Below are positions 55,044-63,890 of a DNA stretch of 64,000 nucleotides, piece after piece. The stretch covers positions 62,001 to 126,000 of the forward strand of contig NZ_JAELXQ010000001.1 of NCBI RefSeq assembly GCF_016427605.1. Direction: 5' to 3'. Positions within the stretch are counted from its first letter, which is position 1; the number at the start of each line of letters is the position of its first letter. A model generated the notes under the pieces. It saw nothing but the letters and a program-made list of their open reading frames with translations, made no database searches and was not told the DNA's origin. This DNA is from Ochrobactrum sp. Q0168 (lineage in GTDB: Bacteria > Pseudomonadota > Alphaproteobacteria > Rhizobiales > Rhizobiaceae). A program made the position numbers and the translations under genes.

Positions 55044-57605
55044 TCAGCTGCGTGGCTTGAGGTTCTCCGGGTCGTAAAGCGGCTTGTAGCCAACGGACGC
55101 CACTTCGACGGGATAGGTTTCACCGAAATATTCGACCGTCAGCTTGCGGCCTTCCTGACAATAGCTCCACGGCAGATAGGCAAGCGCGATATTCTTGCCG
55201 ATGGTCGGGCCGAAAGCCACTGACGTGGTGAAGGAACGGCGACCCAGTTCGTCGACCAGCGTTTCGCCGGTTTCCGGGTCCATGACCGGCATGATGCCGA
55301 CAGGATAACGGGCAACACCCTTCGAATCGACATTATCGGTCATGACCAGTGTGCAAAGCATGGCGGGCTGGTGCTCGCGGGCGCGATATTCAACATGCTT
55401 TGCCTTGCCGCGGAAATCGGCTTCCTTGACCTTCGGACGCGCCAGATCGGCTTCCAGGAGATTATACTCCGTCAGCAGGTCGGCATTTTGTAGGCGCAGG
55501 CTTTTCTCCATACGGCGGGTATTGGCATAGGTTTCGACTCCAACGGCAATCGTGCCGGTCGAGCGCAGCGCATCCCAGACGGCGAGGCCGTCTTCATAGC
55601 GCATATGCAGTTCCCAGCCCTGTTCGCCGACATAGGAAATGCGGAAGGCGGTCACGTCCTTCCCCGCAATCCTGATCGGCTTGATCGCCGCAAAGGGGAA
55701 GTTTTCGGCATCGAGCCCTTCCGGATTTTCGACAACCTTCTTGAGGTTTTCGCGGGCATTCGGGCCCCATATGCCGATGGTAACATATTTCTCCGTCACA
55801 TCGGTAATGGTGACGTCAAAGCCCTTATCCTCGGCCACGCGGCGCATGTAATGGAAATCGCGCGGGCCTGCATCGGCGCCGTTGATCATGCGGATACGGT
55901 CGGCCATGCGGATTGCCGTGAAGTCGGCGCGCACCATGCCTTCATCGTCGAGGAAGTGCGTATAAATGCCCTTGCCGATATTGGTATCGCCGCCAATCTT
56001 GGCCGCGCAAAGCCATTCCATCAGCTCGACATGGTCCGGGCCTTCAATATCCACAATCGCGAAATGCGAGAGATTGATGATGCCGCAATTTTCAGTCAGT
56101 TCGAGATGTTCGGCATTGGAAACACGCCAGAAATGGCGGTTGTCCCATTCATTTTCGCGCACGGGTACGCGGTCGCCGTATTTTTCCAGCAGATGCTCGT
56201 TGGCGGCATAGCCATGCGCACGCTCCCAGCCACCGAGTTCCATGAAATAGCCGCCAAGCTCCACTTCACGCTCATAGAAGGGTGAACGGCGGATATTGCG
56301 TCCCTTGGAGAACGGCTCACGGGGATGCACTGCCGGGTTATAAACCTTCATTGCCGTTTCGGTACAGCGATCCCAGATGAACTGCTCGGTCATCTGGTGC
56401 GGATAGAAACGGGAATAGTCGATGGCATGATGGTCGATGGATGTGCGCCCGTCGGTCATCCAGTCGGCGATGAGCTTGCCCATGCCGGGACCATCCTTGA
56501 CCCAGATGGCGACTGCGTACCAGAGGCCGCGCACCTTCTGGCTTTCGCCCATGGATGGGCCGCCATCGGTGGTGACTTGCAGGAAGCCGTTGAAGGAATG
56601 GCTTTCATTATAGCCAAGCTCGCCGAGGATCGGAGTCAGTTCGATGGCGCGCTCAAGCGGTTCCAGAACCTGTTCCATATCCAGGTCGCGCTGCGACGGC
56701 GAAAGCCGCGCTTCGTGCTTTTCCAGAAGATCGCGCGGGTGACAGAGGCGCGGATTGGTCTCTTCGTAATAGCCCCATTCGATCTGGCCGCCTTCGGCGG
56801 TCTTCGGGTCGCCCGTATCGCGCATATAGGCGGAATTGCCCTGATCGCGCATGAGCGGCCAGCCGATTTCCTTGCCCGTGCCTTCGAACTCGTTATAGGG
56901 ACCGAAGAATGTCAGCGGATGGTCAATCGGCATGACAGGCAGGTCCTCACCGACCATCTCGGCAATCAAACGCCCCCAGAGGCCAGCGCAGACCACGACA
57001 TAATCCGCTTCTATGGTGCCGCGATGGGTGACGACGCCCTTGATGCGGCCGTTTTCGACGAGCAGCGACTGGGCGGGCGTATTGGCAAAGCTCTGCAATT
57101 TGCCCGCCGCTTCCGCCTGATCGATCAGCTTGCCGGCGACCGTCTGCGAACGCGGGATGACCAGACCGGCATCCGGGTCCCACAGGCCGCCCTGAACCAT
57201 GCTTTCCTCGATCAGCGGGAATTTTTCCTTGATCTCTGCCGGTTCGATCAGGCGGGCGCGAGTGCCGAAGGCCTTGCCGGAAGCGACCTTGCGCTTAATT
57301 TCATCCATGCGGCCATCGTCGCCCACACGGGCAACTTCAAGGCCGCCGACACGGGCGTAATGCCCCATCTTTTCGTAGAAATCGATGGAATAGAGCGTGG
57401 TCCAGCAGGAGAGGAAATCGTGGCTGGTCGCATAGCAGAAATCCGACGCATGCGCGGTCGAACCGATATCGGTCGGAATGCCCGACTTGTCGATGCCGAC
57501 GATGTCGTCCCAGCCCCGTTCGATCAGGTGATGCACGACGGATGCGCCGACGATGCCGCCGAGCCCGACGATTACGACCTTCGCCTTCTTAGGAAACTCT
57601 GCCAT
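55044..57605 (-). CDS. FAD-dependent dimethylglycine/sarcosine dehydrogenase-like protein fused to GcvT
   Basis: 853 residues. An N-terminal DAO-type FAD domain begins VVIVGLGGIVGASVVHHLIE (GxGxxG-like), followed by GSTAHAS, the position where dimethylglycine dehydrogenases attach FAD covalently to His. Then a linker and a GcvT/aminomethyltransferase domain (about 425-700) and GcvT_C (about 730-825). Such enzymes oxidatively demethylate N-methylglycines and pass the one-carbon unit to tetrahydrofolate. The neighbouring GATase/AraC regulator fits a glycine-betaine/choline catabolic role. The exact substrate (dimethylglycine, sarcosine or another N-methyl amine) is undetermined. Confidence 0.9.
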   Translation of the reverse strand: MAEFPKKAKVVIVGLGGIVGASVVHHLIERGWDDIVGIDKSGIPTDIGSTAHASDFCYATSHDFLSCWTTLYSIDFYEKMGHYARVGGLEVARVGDDGRMDEIKRKVASGKAFGTRARLIEPAEIKEKFPLIEESMVQGGLWDPDAGLVIPRSQTVAGKLIDQAEAAGKLQSFANTPAQSLLVENGRIKGVVTHRGTIEADYVVVCAGLWGRLIAEMVGEDLPVMPIDHPLTFFGPYNEFEGTGKEIGWPLMRDQGNSAYMRDTGDPKTAEGGQIEWGYYEETNPRLCHPRDLLEKHEARLSPSQRDLDMEQVLEPLERAIELTPILGELGYNESHSFNGFLQVTTDGGPSMGESQKVRGLWYAVAIWVKDGPGMGKLIADWMTDGRTSIDHHAIDYSRFYPHQMTEQFIWDRCTETAMKVYNPAVHPREPFSKGRNIRRSPFYEREVELGGYFMELGGWERAHGYAANEHLLEKYGDRVPVRENEWDNRHFWRVSNAEHLELTENCGIINLSHFAIVDIEGPDHVELMEWLCAAKIGGDTNIGKGIYTHFLDDEGMVRADFTAIRMADRIRMINGADAGPRDFHYMRRVAEDKGFDVTITDVTEKYVTIGIWGPNARENLKKVVENPEGLDAENFPFAAIKPIRIAGKDVTAFRISYVGEQGWELHMRYEDGLAVWDALRSTGTIAVGVETYANTRRMEKSLRLQNADLLTEYNLLEADLARPKVKEADFRGKAKHVEYRAREHQPAMLCTLVMTDNVDSKGVARYPVGIMPVMDPETGETLVDELGRRSFTTSVAFGPTIGKNIALAYLPWSYCQEGRKLTVEYFGETYPVEVASVGYKPLYDPENLKPRS

Positions 57606-57881
57606 TTTATGTGACCCTGGTTGGTATTTGACAGAACCATAATCGCTGACGGGGCAGGATATTTGCCTTTATACGACATATTCCCAGCCTGACACGACTG
57701 CGTCCATCACCGGGCAAAGCCGGGTTTTTTCGCAACAAGCCTGTCCTGCAAGCGACATGGTGGAACGTGCGTTATCCGATCTTGCGAAACTGATTCCGAA
57801 AGACGCTTTACGGTTCTGATTTTCTTATCTTTTAGGCAGCCGCCACACAGGCGGCGTTACCATTCGCAGTACTGATCCGGC

Positions 57882-58880
57882 CTATGCCGCGATGAGCATT
57901 TTGCGATCTGCGCGCTCCTGTTGCGGCGAGCGCCCGTAGAGTTCGCGATAGCATTTGGAAAAATGCGACGCGGAAACAAAGCCACAGGCCACTGCTACTT
58001 CCACCACCGGCATCGATGATTGCAAAAGCAGGTGCCGTGCCCTGTCGAGGCGGATTTCCAGATAATAGCGGGCCGGAGAGCGTCCCATTTCCTGCCGGAA
58101 CAGCCGTTCGACCTGACGGCGCGACAGGCCGATCGTGTGGGCGACGTTGATCAGCGCCTGCGGCTCTGACAGGTTGGCTTCCATCATCTCGATGATGGTC
58201 AAAACCTTGGAGTTCTGGATGCCAAGGCGCGCGCGCAGCGGCAGACGCTGGCGGTCCTGCGGGCTGCGAACCCGGTCGGTCAGTGCCTGTTCGCAGATCT
58301 TGTTGACCAGATTGGCGTCGAAATCGTCGCCGATCAGCTTCAGCATCATGTCGAGCGAGGCCGTGCCACCAGCGCAGGTGTAGATATTGCTGTCGAATTC
58401 GAAAAGGTCGGCATAGACCTCCGCCTTGGGGAAGGCCTCCGCAAAGCCGGGCAGGTTTTCCCAATGAATGGCGCATCGCTTGCCGGAAAGAAGACCGGCT
58501 GCCGCAAGAATATGCGCGCCGGTGCACAGGCCGCCGACCGCCACGCCGCGATTATATTCTTCGCGCAGCCAGGCGAAGACCGACTTGTTGCGGAATTCTT
58601 CGACATAGACGCCTGAACAGACAAACACCATGGACGGGCGCTGTTCGCGTTGCAGATAGCGCCGTTCGTCTTCCAGCGAGGCATTGACGGCGCAAACGAC
58701 GCCGTTCGATGCCGTGACCGGCTGGCCATCCGTTGACGTCAGACGCCAGTGATAGGCTTCGTAACCGAGCATACGATTGGCGATGCGCAGCGGCTCGATG
58801 GCCGTCGCAAACGCGATCATCGAAAAGTTCGGCACCAGAAAAAAGACAATAGACCGCTTGATCGATGAAGCCTGGTTCAT
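57882..58880 (-). CDS. GlxA/GbdR-type AraC family transcriptional regulator
   Basis: 332 residues. N-terminal DJ-1/PfpI-like GATase1 domain (IVFFLVPNFSMIAFATAIEPLRIAN, then GGLCTGAHILAAAGLL with a Cys at the nucleophile elbow) and a C-terminal AraC double helix-turn-helix (INVAHTIGLSRRQVERLFRQEMG, VAVACGFVSASHFSKCYRELYGRSP). This is the layout of GbdR, which activates glycine-betaine and dimethylglycine catabolic genes in Pseudomonas. ATG 58880 begins the recognisable domain; longer reading upstream is low-complexity. Its stop lies 276 bp upstream of the dehydrogenase gene on the same strand. Confidence 0.9.
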   Translation of the reverse strand: MNQASSIKRSIVFFLVPNFSMIAFATAIEPLRIANRMLGYEAYHWRLTSTDGQPVTASNGVVCAVNASLEDERRYLQREQRPSMVFVCSGVYVEEFRNKSVFAWLREEYNRGVAVGGLCTGAHILAAAGLLSGKRCAIHWENLPGFAEAFPKAEVYADLFEFDSNIYTCAGGTASLDMMLKLIGDDFDANLVNKICEQALTDRVRSPQDRQRLPLRARLGIQNSKVLTIIEMMEANLSEPQALINVAHTIGLSRRQVERLFRQEMGRSPARYYLEIRLDRARHLLLQSSMPVVEVAVACGFVSASHFSKCYRELYGRSPQQERADRKMLIAA

Positions 58881-59197
58881 AACCGGACCGTTCCCATTTT
58901 TTGAAGCAGATGCCGCGGTTCCCGACGCGGTGCTGCTTACGTCTCCGTCACGACTGCGGGGTCGATTTTTGCCCCGCTTTTGCCGGTCGCTATCAGACCG
59001 GCGATCCCGGTAGCCTTGCCCGCAAATGCTAGGGGAGGGCAATGACGCAAACGGGACAGTGCTTTATTGAGACACAGAACAGTTAGGTTGCAAAGTGCGG
59101 CTAAATGCCTGCCGCGAGAAGGTATTTTTATGTCGTGAAAATGAGGGCGAGATAGGCTCGCCCTCATTCGAAAAGAGATATTTGTCGCAAATCGGCC
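58881..59197. other. 317-bp intergenic region
   Basis: Contains the probable promoter of the GlxA-like regulator (right of 58881) and a perfect 11-bp hairpin ATGAGGGCGAG/CTCGCCCTCAT (59141-59151, 59157-59167) that probably ends the DUF1127 transcript on the minus strand. Nothing else is evident. Confidence 0.5.
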
Positions 59198-59488
59198 TTA
59201 GCGCGGGTCGCTCAGATGCGTGGGACGGCCCTGTCGGGATACGGGAAGGCGATCTTCAATGGTGGGCCAGCCAACATCCTGGCGGATATGTTCCGGCAGA
59301 TTCTGGACAGCCAGGCGGGTACGGGCGATTTTGCGGTCGAGCAGCCATTGATCGATCTGGCTTCGTATCTCGGCCAGCGCCTGGCGCAGCCATCTAAAGA
59401 TCGAATGGGATTCCGGCCTCGCTGAACCGCGATTGCGGGCTGCGGTCTGGCCTATAGTTTGACCCACGGTTTGGCATTGTACGGTCAT
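59198..59488 (-). CDS. DUF1127 domain small protein
   Basis: 96 residues, basic. The second half carries the DUF1127-type pattern RTRLAVQNLPEHIRQDVGW (helix, Leu-Pro-x-His, Gly-Trp). DUF1127 proteins are small, Arg-rich and abundant in alphaproteobacteria; some take part in phosphate, carbon or RNA-turnover regulation. The Shine-Dalgarno GAGGAG precedes the ATG. Divergent from a LysR regulator, 159 bp apart, so it may be the LysR target. Confidence 0.82.
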   Translation of the reverse strand: MTVQCQTVGQTIGQTAARNRGSARPESHSIFRWLRQALAEIRSQIDQWLLDRKIARTRLAVQNLPEHIRQDVGWPTIEDRLPVSRQGRPTHLSDPR

Positions 59489-59647
59489 TTTCGGTCTCCT
59501 CGGGGCGAGAATGGATTGGTTTGAATGCCTGCTGCAGCGGGATGCCTTGTTTCGATGGACTTAATGTGCGCCGTGCTTGACGTTCAATCAAACGAAATAT
59601 AAAAAGGCTTAAGATCAGAAAAATTGATTTACAGCCGGAGTTCCGTT

Positions 59648-60568
59648 ATGACAGCGCCCGTCCAGCATCCTTTGCCAATGCTCGATATCGATGTCCTTCG
59701 CACGTTTGTGGCGATCGCGGATACGGGCAGTTTCTCTTCCGCCGCTAATGCGGTTTTTCGCACGCCTTCGGCTGTGTCGATGCAGATCAAGAAACTTGAG
59801 GAGCAGATCGGCGTTGCCGTGTTCGACCGCGACGCGCGTTCGGTGACGCTCACCAGCGACGGTGAGGTTCTGCTCGGCTTTGCGCGTCGCCTTCTGGCGC
59901 TCAATCGTGAAGCAGTTTCGAAATTTGTTGCGCCGACTGTTACCGGCGTTGTGCGGCTCGGTTCGCCCGACGATATTGGCGAATGCGTTCTGCCGCTGGT
60001 TCTCAAGCGCTTTGCCGAAACTCATCCGGGCGTGACGGTCGATGTGGTGATTGATCAGAGCGGCAATCTGCGCAAGCGTCTGGATGAACGGCGTCTCGAC
60101 GTGACGCTCGTCAACATGTCGCATACGGTGCCCAGCAAGGACGATACGGAAGTTCTACTTGATGAGGAACTCGTCTGGGCCGGGGCGAAATGCGGAACGG
60201 CTTACCGTCGCGATCCGCTGCCGCTTTCCATTTGGGAAGAAGGTTGCGCCTGGCGCGGCAATGCACTGGAAGCGCTCGAAAGCTCGCGCCGTCCTTATCG
60301 CATCGCTTATATGAGTTCACATTCCACCGGGCAGCGCGCCGCCATCATGGCCGACCTCGCCATCGCCCCTTTCGCGAAGACCTTGCTCAGCGAAGGCATT
60401 GTTGCGTTGGGTTCTGAGCATGGCCTGCCTGAACTGGGGCGCTATCAGCTTGGCATGATTATCAGGCCCGACGCCGGGCCGCATATTCATGCGGTGGCGG
60501 AGAATTTGCGCAATGTCTTTGAAGCTTATCGCCGTACGGGTCGTTTCGAGACTTTTCGTGCTTGCTGA
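59648..60568 (+). CDS. LysR family transcriptional regulator
   Basis: 306 residues. N-terminal winged helix-turn-helix (LRTFVAIADTGSFSSAANAVFRTPSAVSMQIKKLEEQIG, about residues 14-52) and the LysR substrate-binding domain (RLGSPDDIGECVLPLVLKRFAETHPGV). ATG 59648 follows GGAG. Divergent from the DUF1127 gene. Similar regulators often control their divergent neighbour; the effector is unknown. Confidence 0.92.
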   Translation: MTAPVQHPLPMLDIDVLRTFVAIADTGSFSSAANAVFRTPSAVSMQIKKLEEQIGVAVFDRDARSVTLTSDGEVLLGFARRLLALNREAVSKFVAPTVTGVVRLGSPDDIGECVLPLVLKRFAETHPGVTVDVVIDQSGNLRKRLDERRLDVTLVNMSHTVPSKDDTEVLLDEELVWAGAKCGTAYRRDPLPLSIWEEGCAWRGNALEALESSRRPYRIAYMSSHSTGQRAAIMADLAIAPFAKTLLSEGIVALGSEHGLPELGRYQLGMIIRPDAGPHIHAVAENLRNVFEAYRRTGRFETFRAC

Positions 60569-60779
60569 TACAACTCACAAGAACTTGTGGGTGTAAGTAA
60601 TGCCGTCTCTTGTCAGGTTAAAAGGTTGCGCTAGATTTCATTTATGACAGCCGCATGAAACGGCTTCATGGCCAGCTGACAGAGGCGGGGTCCGGGGTGG
60701 GCCTATGGATGCTGGCTCGATACAAGCATGTGTGCCCATTCATTTGGGCTGTAACGACATCCCTATCGGAGAGACCGCT

Positions 60780-60914
60780 ATGAAACTGACCCGCCTTGTC
60801 CCGGTTGCTATTGTTCTCTGTGCTTTCACACTGGCTTCTTGTGCCAATACGGTTCGCGGCGTTGGACGCGATGTCAAAGGCACAGCGCATGCCGTTCAGG
60901 AAACAGTGGAATAA
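60780..60914 (+). CDS. Entericidin A/B family lipoprotein
   Basis: 44 residues. MKLTRLVPVAIVLCAFTLASC ends in a lipobox (TLASC, Cys21), followed by ANTVRGVGRDVKGTAHAVQETVE, the entericidin core. Small lipoproteins of this family (EcnA/EcnB) act as an antidote/bactericidal pair in enterobacteria; alphaproteobacterial copies are single and their role is unclear. The Shine-Dalgarno CGGAGAG precedes the ATG. A repeat and a terminator follow. Confidence 0.87.
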   Translation: MKLTRLVPVAIVLCAFTLASCANTVRGVGRDVKGTAHAVQETVE

Positions 60915-60920
60915 GGATTT

Positions 60921-61020
60921 AGAGCGCATCCCGAAAAGTGTGAAACGGTTTTCGGGAAAGATGCGCGTTAAAACAAACATTGAGAGCACCGATCTGATCC
61001 AATCAGATCGAAACGCGCTC
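60921..61020. repeat. Bipartite palindromic repeat, family A (inverse orientation)
   Basis: The reverse complement of the element at 3011-3105: an imperfect hairpin AGAGCGCATCCCGAAAAGTG to AAGATGCGC, linker TTAAAACAAACATT, then palindrome GATCTGATCC/AATCAGATC. The hairpin arm and the linker are nearly identical to the first copy. It lies 6 bp after the entericidin stop. Confidence 0.85.
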
Positions 61021-61026
61021 CAAGTG

Positions 61027-61055
61027 AAGGCCCGGGATATGCTCCCGGGCCTTTT
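61027..61055. terminator. Bidirectional intrinsic terminator
   Basis: Stem AAGGCCCGGGA/TCCCGGGCCTT (61027-61037, 61043-61053), 5-nt loop, T4 after; serves the entericidin gene and perhaps the convergent glycosyltransferase gene. Confidence 0.85.
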
Positions 61056-61094
61056 CATTCGTCGTTCATTCGCTGTCATAGACATGTCGGATGT

Positions 61095-62585
61095 TTATTG
61101 CGCGTTGACCAGAAAATACCCCACCGGCATCTGCATATCCGGGCGCGTTCTATAAGCAATGCTCGTCGTCATGATACCCGTCGTTGGCACCGCGATATTG
61201 ACGCTGGCCAGAAGGCTCGCAATCTGTGCATTGGGTGTGGCGTCACCAAACCACAGGATAAGGATCGGTGCTGCGATCTGCTTGGCCCCTTCCGGTGTCT
61301 CCGAGTGGACAACCTTCAGCGAGGGGTCAAACAGCCGGAAATTGCCCGGTATCTGCGGATTATCAGCAACAATGGTTTTGAACGGTCCGTGGCTGCTGAT
61401 TTCCGTATAAAGCTGACGATAATCGAGCTGCCCATATGGGGGAACGCTGGAGCCATAGACCAGATAATAGGACAGGACCGGGGGGACGAGCAGCGCAACC
61501 AGCGCACCCATCGCCGCATATTCGATGACCGGCCGGTTGCCGATGCGGAAGCGCTCCAGACGGAAAGCCAGCACAGCGGGCAAAAGAAACAGCACGGGCT
61601 GAAGCCAGCGGTCCTTCACGTCATTGGCGCCGGTAGCAATAACACCGCTAAGCACGATAAGTAATCCGACAAGCACCAAGCGGCGCATGAATGTCTCGCC
61701 GGGCGTGTAGGGCGTGGTCGGCACCGTGCGCTTTTTGAAATGAATGAGCGCGATGATCGCCGCGATTGCAAGTGCCAGAACCGAGAACAGGAAGGCCGCT
61801 TCGACAAAGCTTTCCATACCGTTCAGCCGGTCGAAGATCGGATTTCCCGATGCGCCCATCTGAAATTTGCTGGAGCGCGCCAAGACGCTCGATTTGTGCG
61901 CGAACATCCATCTTGCCGTTGGCCCGATGCAGATCGCGAAAGCAAGCAGGGTAATTCCCGAGAGTTTCGACAGCAGCACCGCCCGATATTCCGGGACGGA
62001 AAGCGCCGTGATGATCAGCATGATCAGGAAGAAAGATGCGTTAAACTTGCCGAGAAGAGCCGCTGTCATCGCCACGCCGAGCGCGGCTGCGGAAAGCGCA
62101 TTGCGTTTGCGCATATGCCAGGCGAAGGCCAGAAAAGTCCATCCGCATGCTGCCGTGCCCGCGACGGAATGGGTCAAGGCGCGCTGCGATTCCCAGCCGA
62201 TTTGCGGGATGAGAAACAGGCCGAGCATGCTGGCCGAGGCCACTGCACGTGAAAAGCCCAGAAGCCGCATGGCGCCAAACACACTGAGGAAGAGGCTTGC
62301 CAGCATGCCGAACTTCACAATCTGAAGCGTGAGCATCGATGTGCCCAGCACAGAGGCGGCAAGATTGGTCGTCCACGTATAGAGCGGCGGCTGCGAACCG
62401 CCATAACCCCAGTCGAGATAGCCTATATTGGCAAGCTGCTCCGCATCGTCGAGGCCAGCACCGTTGGAGATATAAGTCACCAGAACGGCCTGAAGCACGA
62501 AATAGCAGATGACGAAGAGAACGGCCCAAGGCAGTCCCAATATTTCTTTATCTGCGGTGGACGCGGTATGTCTTATTGCGGTCAA
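61095..62585 (-). CDS. GT-C fold (ArnT/PMT-like, family 39) glycosyltransferase
   Basis: 496 residues with about 11 membrane helices. The first periplasmic loop carries NGAGLDDAEQLANIGYLDWGYGGSQPPLYTW, containing the acidic DD(E) pair that binds the lipid-linked donor in GT-C enzymes. The C-terminal periplasmic domain is about 100 residues. Probably transfers a sugar from a polyprenyl-phosphate carrier to an envelope glycolipid. The start is TTG at 62585; no better ATG/GTG is seen close by, so the N-terminus is uncertain. Confidence 0.85.
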   Translation of the reverse strand: MTAIRHTASTADKEILGLPWAVLFVICYFVLQAVLVTYISNGAGLDDAEQLANIGYLDWGYGGSQPPLYTWTTNLAASVLGTSMLTLQIVKFGMLASLFLSVFGAMRLLGFSRAVASASMLGLFLIPQIGWESQRALTHSVAGTAACGWTFLAFAWHMRKRNALSAAALGVAMTAALLGKFNASFFLIMLIITALSVPEYRAVLLSKLSGITLLAFAICIGPTARWMFAHKSSVLARSSKFQMGASGNPIFDRLNGMESFVEAAFLFSVLALAIAAIIALIHFKKRTVPTTPYTPGETFMRRLVLVGLLIVLSGVIATGANDVKDRWLQPVLFLLPAVLAFRLERFRIGNRPVIEYAAMGALVALLVPPVLSYYLVYGSSVPPYGQLDYRQLYTEISSHGPFKTIVADNPQIPGNFRLFDPSLKVVHSETPEGAKQIAAPILILWFGDATPNAQIASLLASVNIAVPTTGIMTTSIAYRTRPDMQMPVGYFLVNAQ

Positions 62586-62760
62586 ACTCGAAGTCCCGAT
62601 GCTGAACGATGTGCCCGGATAGGCGCAAACAGGCTGCTACATGTCACAGGATTATGTTCGGATTTCAATCCGAGTAGCACCCATCAAGGGAAATATGCGG
62701 ACAATATTTGATAAATTTTTCGTTTACGGCAAAAACCGCGCTGCCTTTCGGTGCACGGTT

Positions 62761-62881
62761 TTGCCAACTACGCATGGCAATCCCACCGGACTGAACGCTG
62801 GTGGGAGATACATGAAGCTCCGGTACGCAATACCAGATCCGGAGCATCGAGAGAGGCTCGGCCTGTCTCGAGCTCCTTTTT
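62761..62881 (+). ncRNA. Candidate small RNA with intrinsic terminator
   Basis: On the plus strand, between two minus-strand genes, three consecutive hairpins occur: TTGCCA/TGGCAA (62761-62780), TCCCACC/GGTGGGA (62781-62806) and GCTCCGG/CCGGAGC (62817-62845). They end in a long interrupted stem, GGAGC..CGAGA..AGGC with GCCT..TCTCG..GCTCC (62841-62876), followed directly by T5. This is a textbook intrinsic terminator with no coding gene upstream on that strand. The 5' end is unknown; transcription may begin in the AT-rich stretch 62690-62735. GGAGC can pair with either the upstream or the downstream GCTCC, an attenuator-like choice. The rest of the gap 62586-62973 holds no supported gene. Confidence 0.5.
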
Positions 62882-62973
62882 AACTGAACATCGTTACCGT
62901 ACGGTTAGCAGACGATTAAGCAAATCTAAACATTGCCTTTTTGGGACAAGTTTTTCACGCATGTGATCTCTTT

Positions 62974-63864
62974 TTACTTTGCGTCGGATTTTGCCCGCAA
63001 ATGATTGATGATGCCGGAGAAGTCATCGCCGCCATGGCCTTCACTGTCGAACAGCGAATAAATCGCCTCCGCATGGGCGCCAAGCGGCGTCTCAGCGCCT
63101 GCACTTCTCGCCGCTTCCTGCGACAGCTTGAGGTCCTTGAGCATCAACGCTGCGGCAAAGCCCGGCTTATAGTCACGGTTGGCGGGGGAGGTCGGCACCG
63201 GTCCCGGCACGGGGCAATAGGTGGTGAGCGACCAGCACTGACCCGACGAGGTTGAAGCCACGTCGAACAGCGCCTGATGGGACAGGCCGAGCTTCTCAGC
63301 CAGCACAAAAGCCTCGCTGACACCGATCATCGAAATGCCGAGAATCATGTTGTTGCAGATCTTGGCGGCCTGTCCGGCTCCGTCACCACCGCAACGCACG
63401 ATCTTGCCAGCCATTGGCTTGAGGATCGGTTCGCCACGCTCGAAGGCCTTGTTGCTGCCGCCTGCCATGAAGGTTAGCGTGCCTGCGGCGGCACCGCCGG
63501 TACCGCCGGAAACCGGTGCGTCAATGGAGAGGTGCCCGTGATCTGCTGCAATCGCATGGGCCTTGCGGGCGGAATCGACGTCAATCGTGGAGCAATCGAT
63601 AAAAACTGAATCTTTTCGCGCTTTAGGGGCGATTTCCTCATAAACGGCGAGAACATGCTTGCCCGCTGGCAGCATGGTTATGACCGCGTCGACATCCGAA
63701 ACGGCATCCACTGCACTCGCGGCAATCTGCAATCCATTGGCACGGGCTTCTTCGAGATGCTGCGGCAACAAATCAAAGCCGCGCACCGTGTGTCCGGCTT
63801 TGACCAGATTTGCCGCCATCGGGCCGCCCATATTGCCGAGGCCGATAAATGCGATAGTGGCCAT
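62974..63864 (-). CDS. mmsB: 3-hydroxyisobutyrate dehydrogenase
   Basis: 296 residues. NAD-binding IAFIGLGNMGGPMAANLVKAG at the start, DAPVSGGTGGAAAGTLTFMAGG (substrate loop), and the catalytic lysine in GAGQAAKICNNMILG mark the beta-hydroxyacid dehydrogenase family, 3-hydroxyisobutyrate type. Oxidises 3-hydroxyisobutyrate to methylmalonate semialdehyde in valine breakdown. GGAGGAG precedes ATG 63864. It lies 26 bp after the acyl-CoA dehydrogenase gene on the same strand, which fits an operon for valine degradation. Confidence 0.93.
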   Translation of the reverse strand: MATIAFIGLGNMGGPMAANLVKAGHTVRGFDLLPQHLEEARANGLQIAASAVDAVSDVDAVITMLPAGKHVLAVYEEIAPKARKDSVFIDCSTIDVDSARKAHAIAADHGHLSIDAPVSGGTGGAAAGTLTFMAGGSNKAFERGEPILKPMAGKIVRCGGDGAGQAAKICNNMILGISMIGVSEAFVLAEKLGLSHQALFDVASTSSGQCWSLTTYCPVPGPVPTSPANRDYKPGFAAALMLKDLKLSQEAARSAGAETPLGAHAEAIYSLFDSEGHGGDDFSGIINHLRAKSDAK

Positions 63865-63890
63865 GATAAACTCCTCCGTATAAATGCTGT

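Noticed and set aside
56325-57614. A 429-codon plus-strand open frame opposite the FAD-GcvT gene.
   Set aside because: The minus-strand product has complete FAD and GcvT domains; the antisense frame is a shadow.
57718-57747. A possible terminator (ACCGGGC/GCCGGGT then T6) between the GlxA-like regulator and the dehydrogenase gene.
   Set aside because: The stem needs a G-G mismatch and the T-run is on the plus strand, where no gene ends. Not convincing.
62641-62883. An 80-codon plus-strand frame covering the small RNA candidate.
   Set aside because: No Shine-Dalgarno before its ATG and no protein-like pattern; the stop overlaps the terminator T-run. The structural signal is stronger than the coding one.
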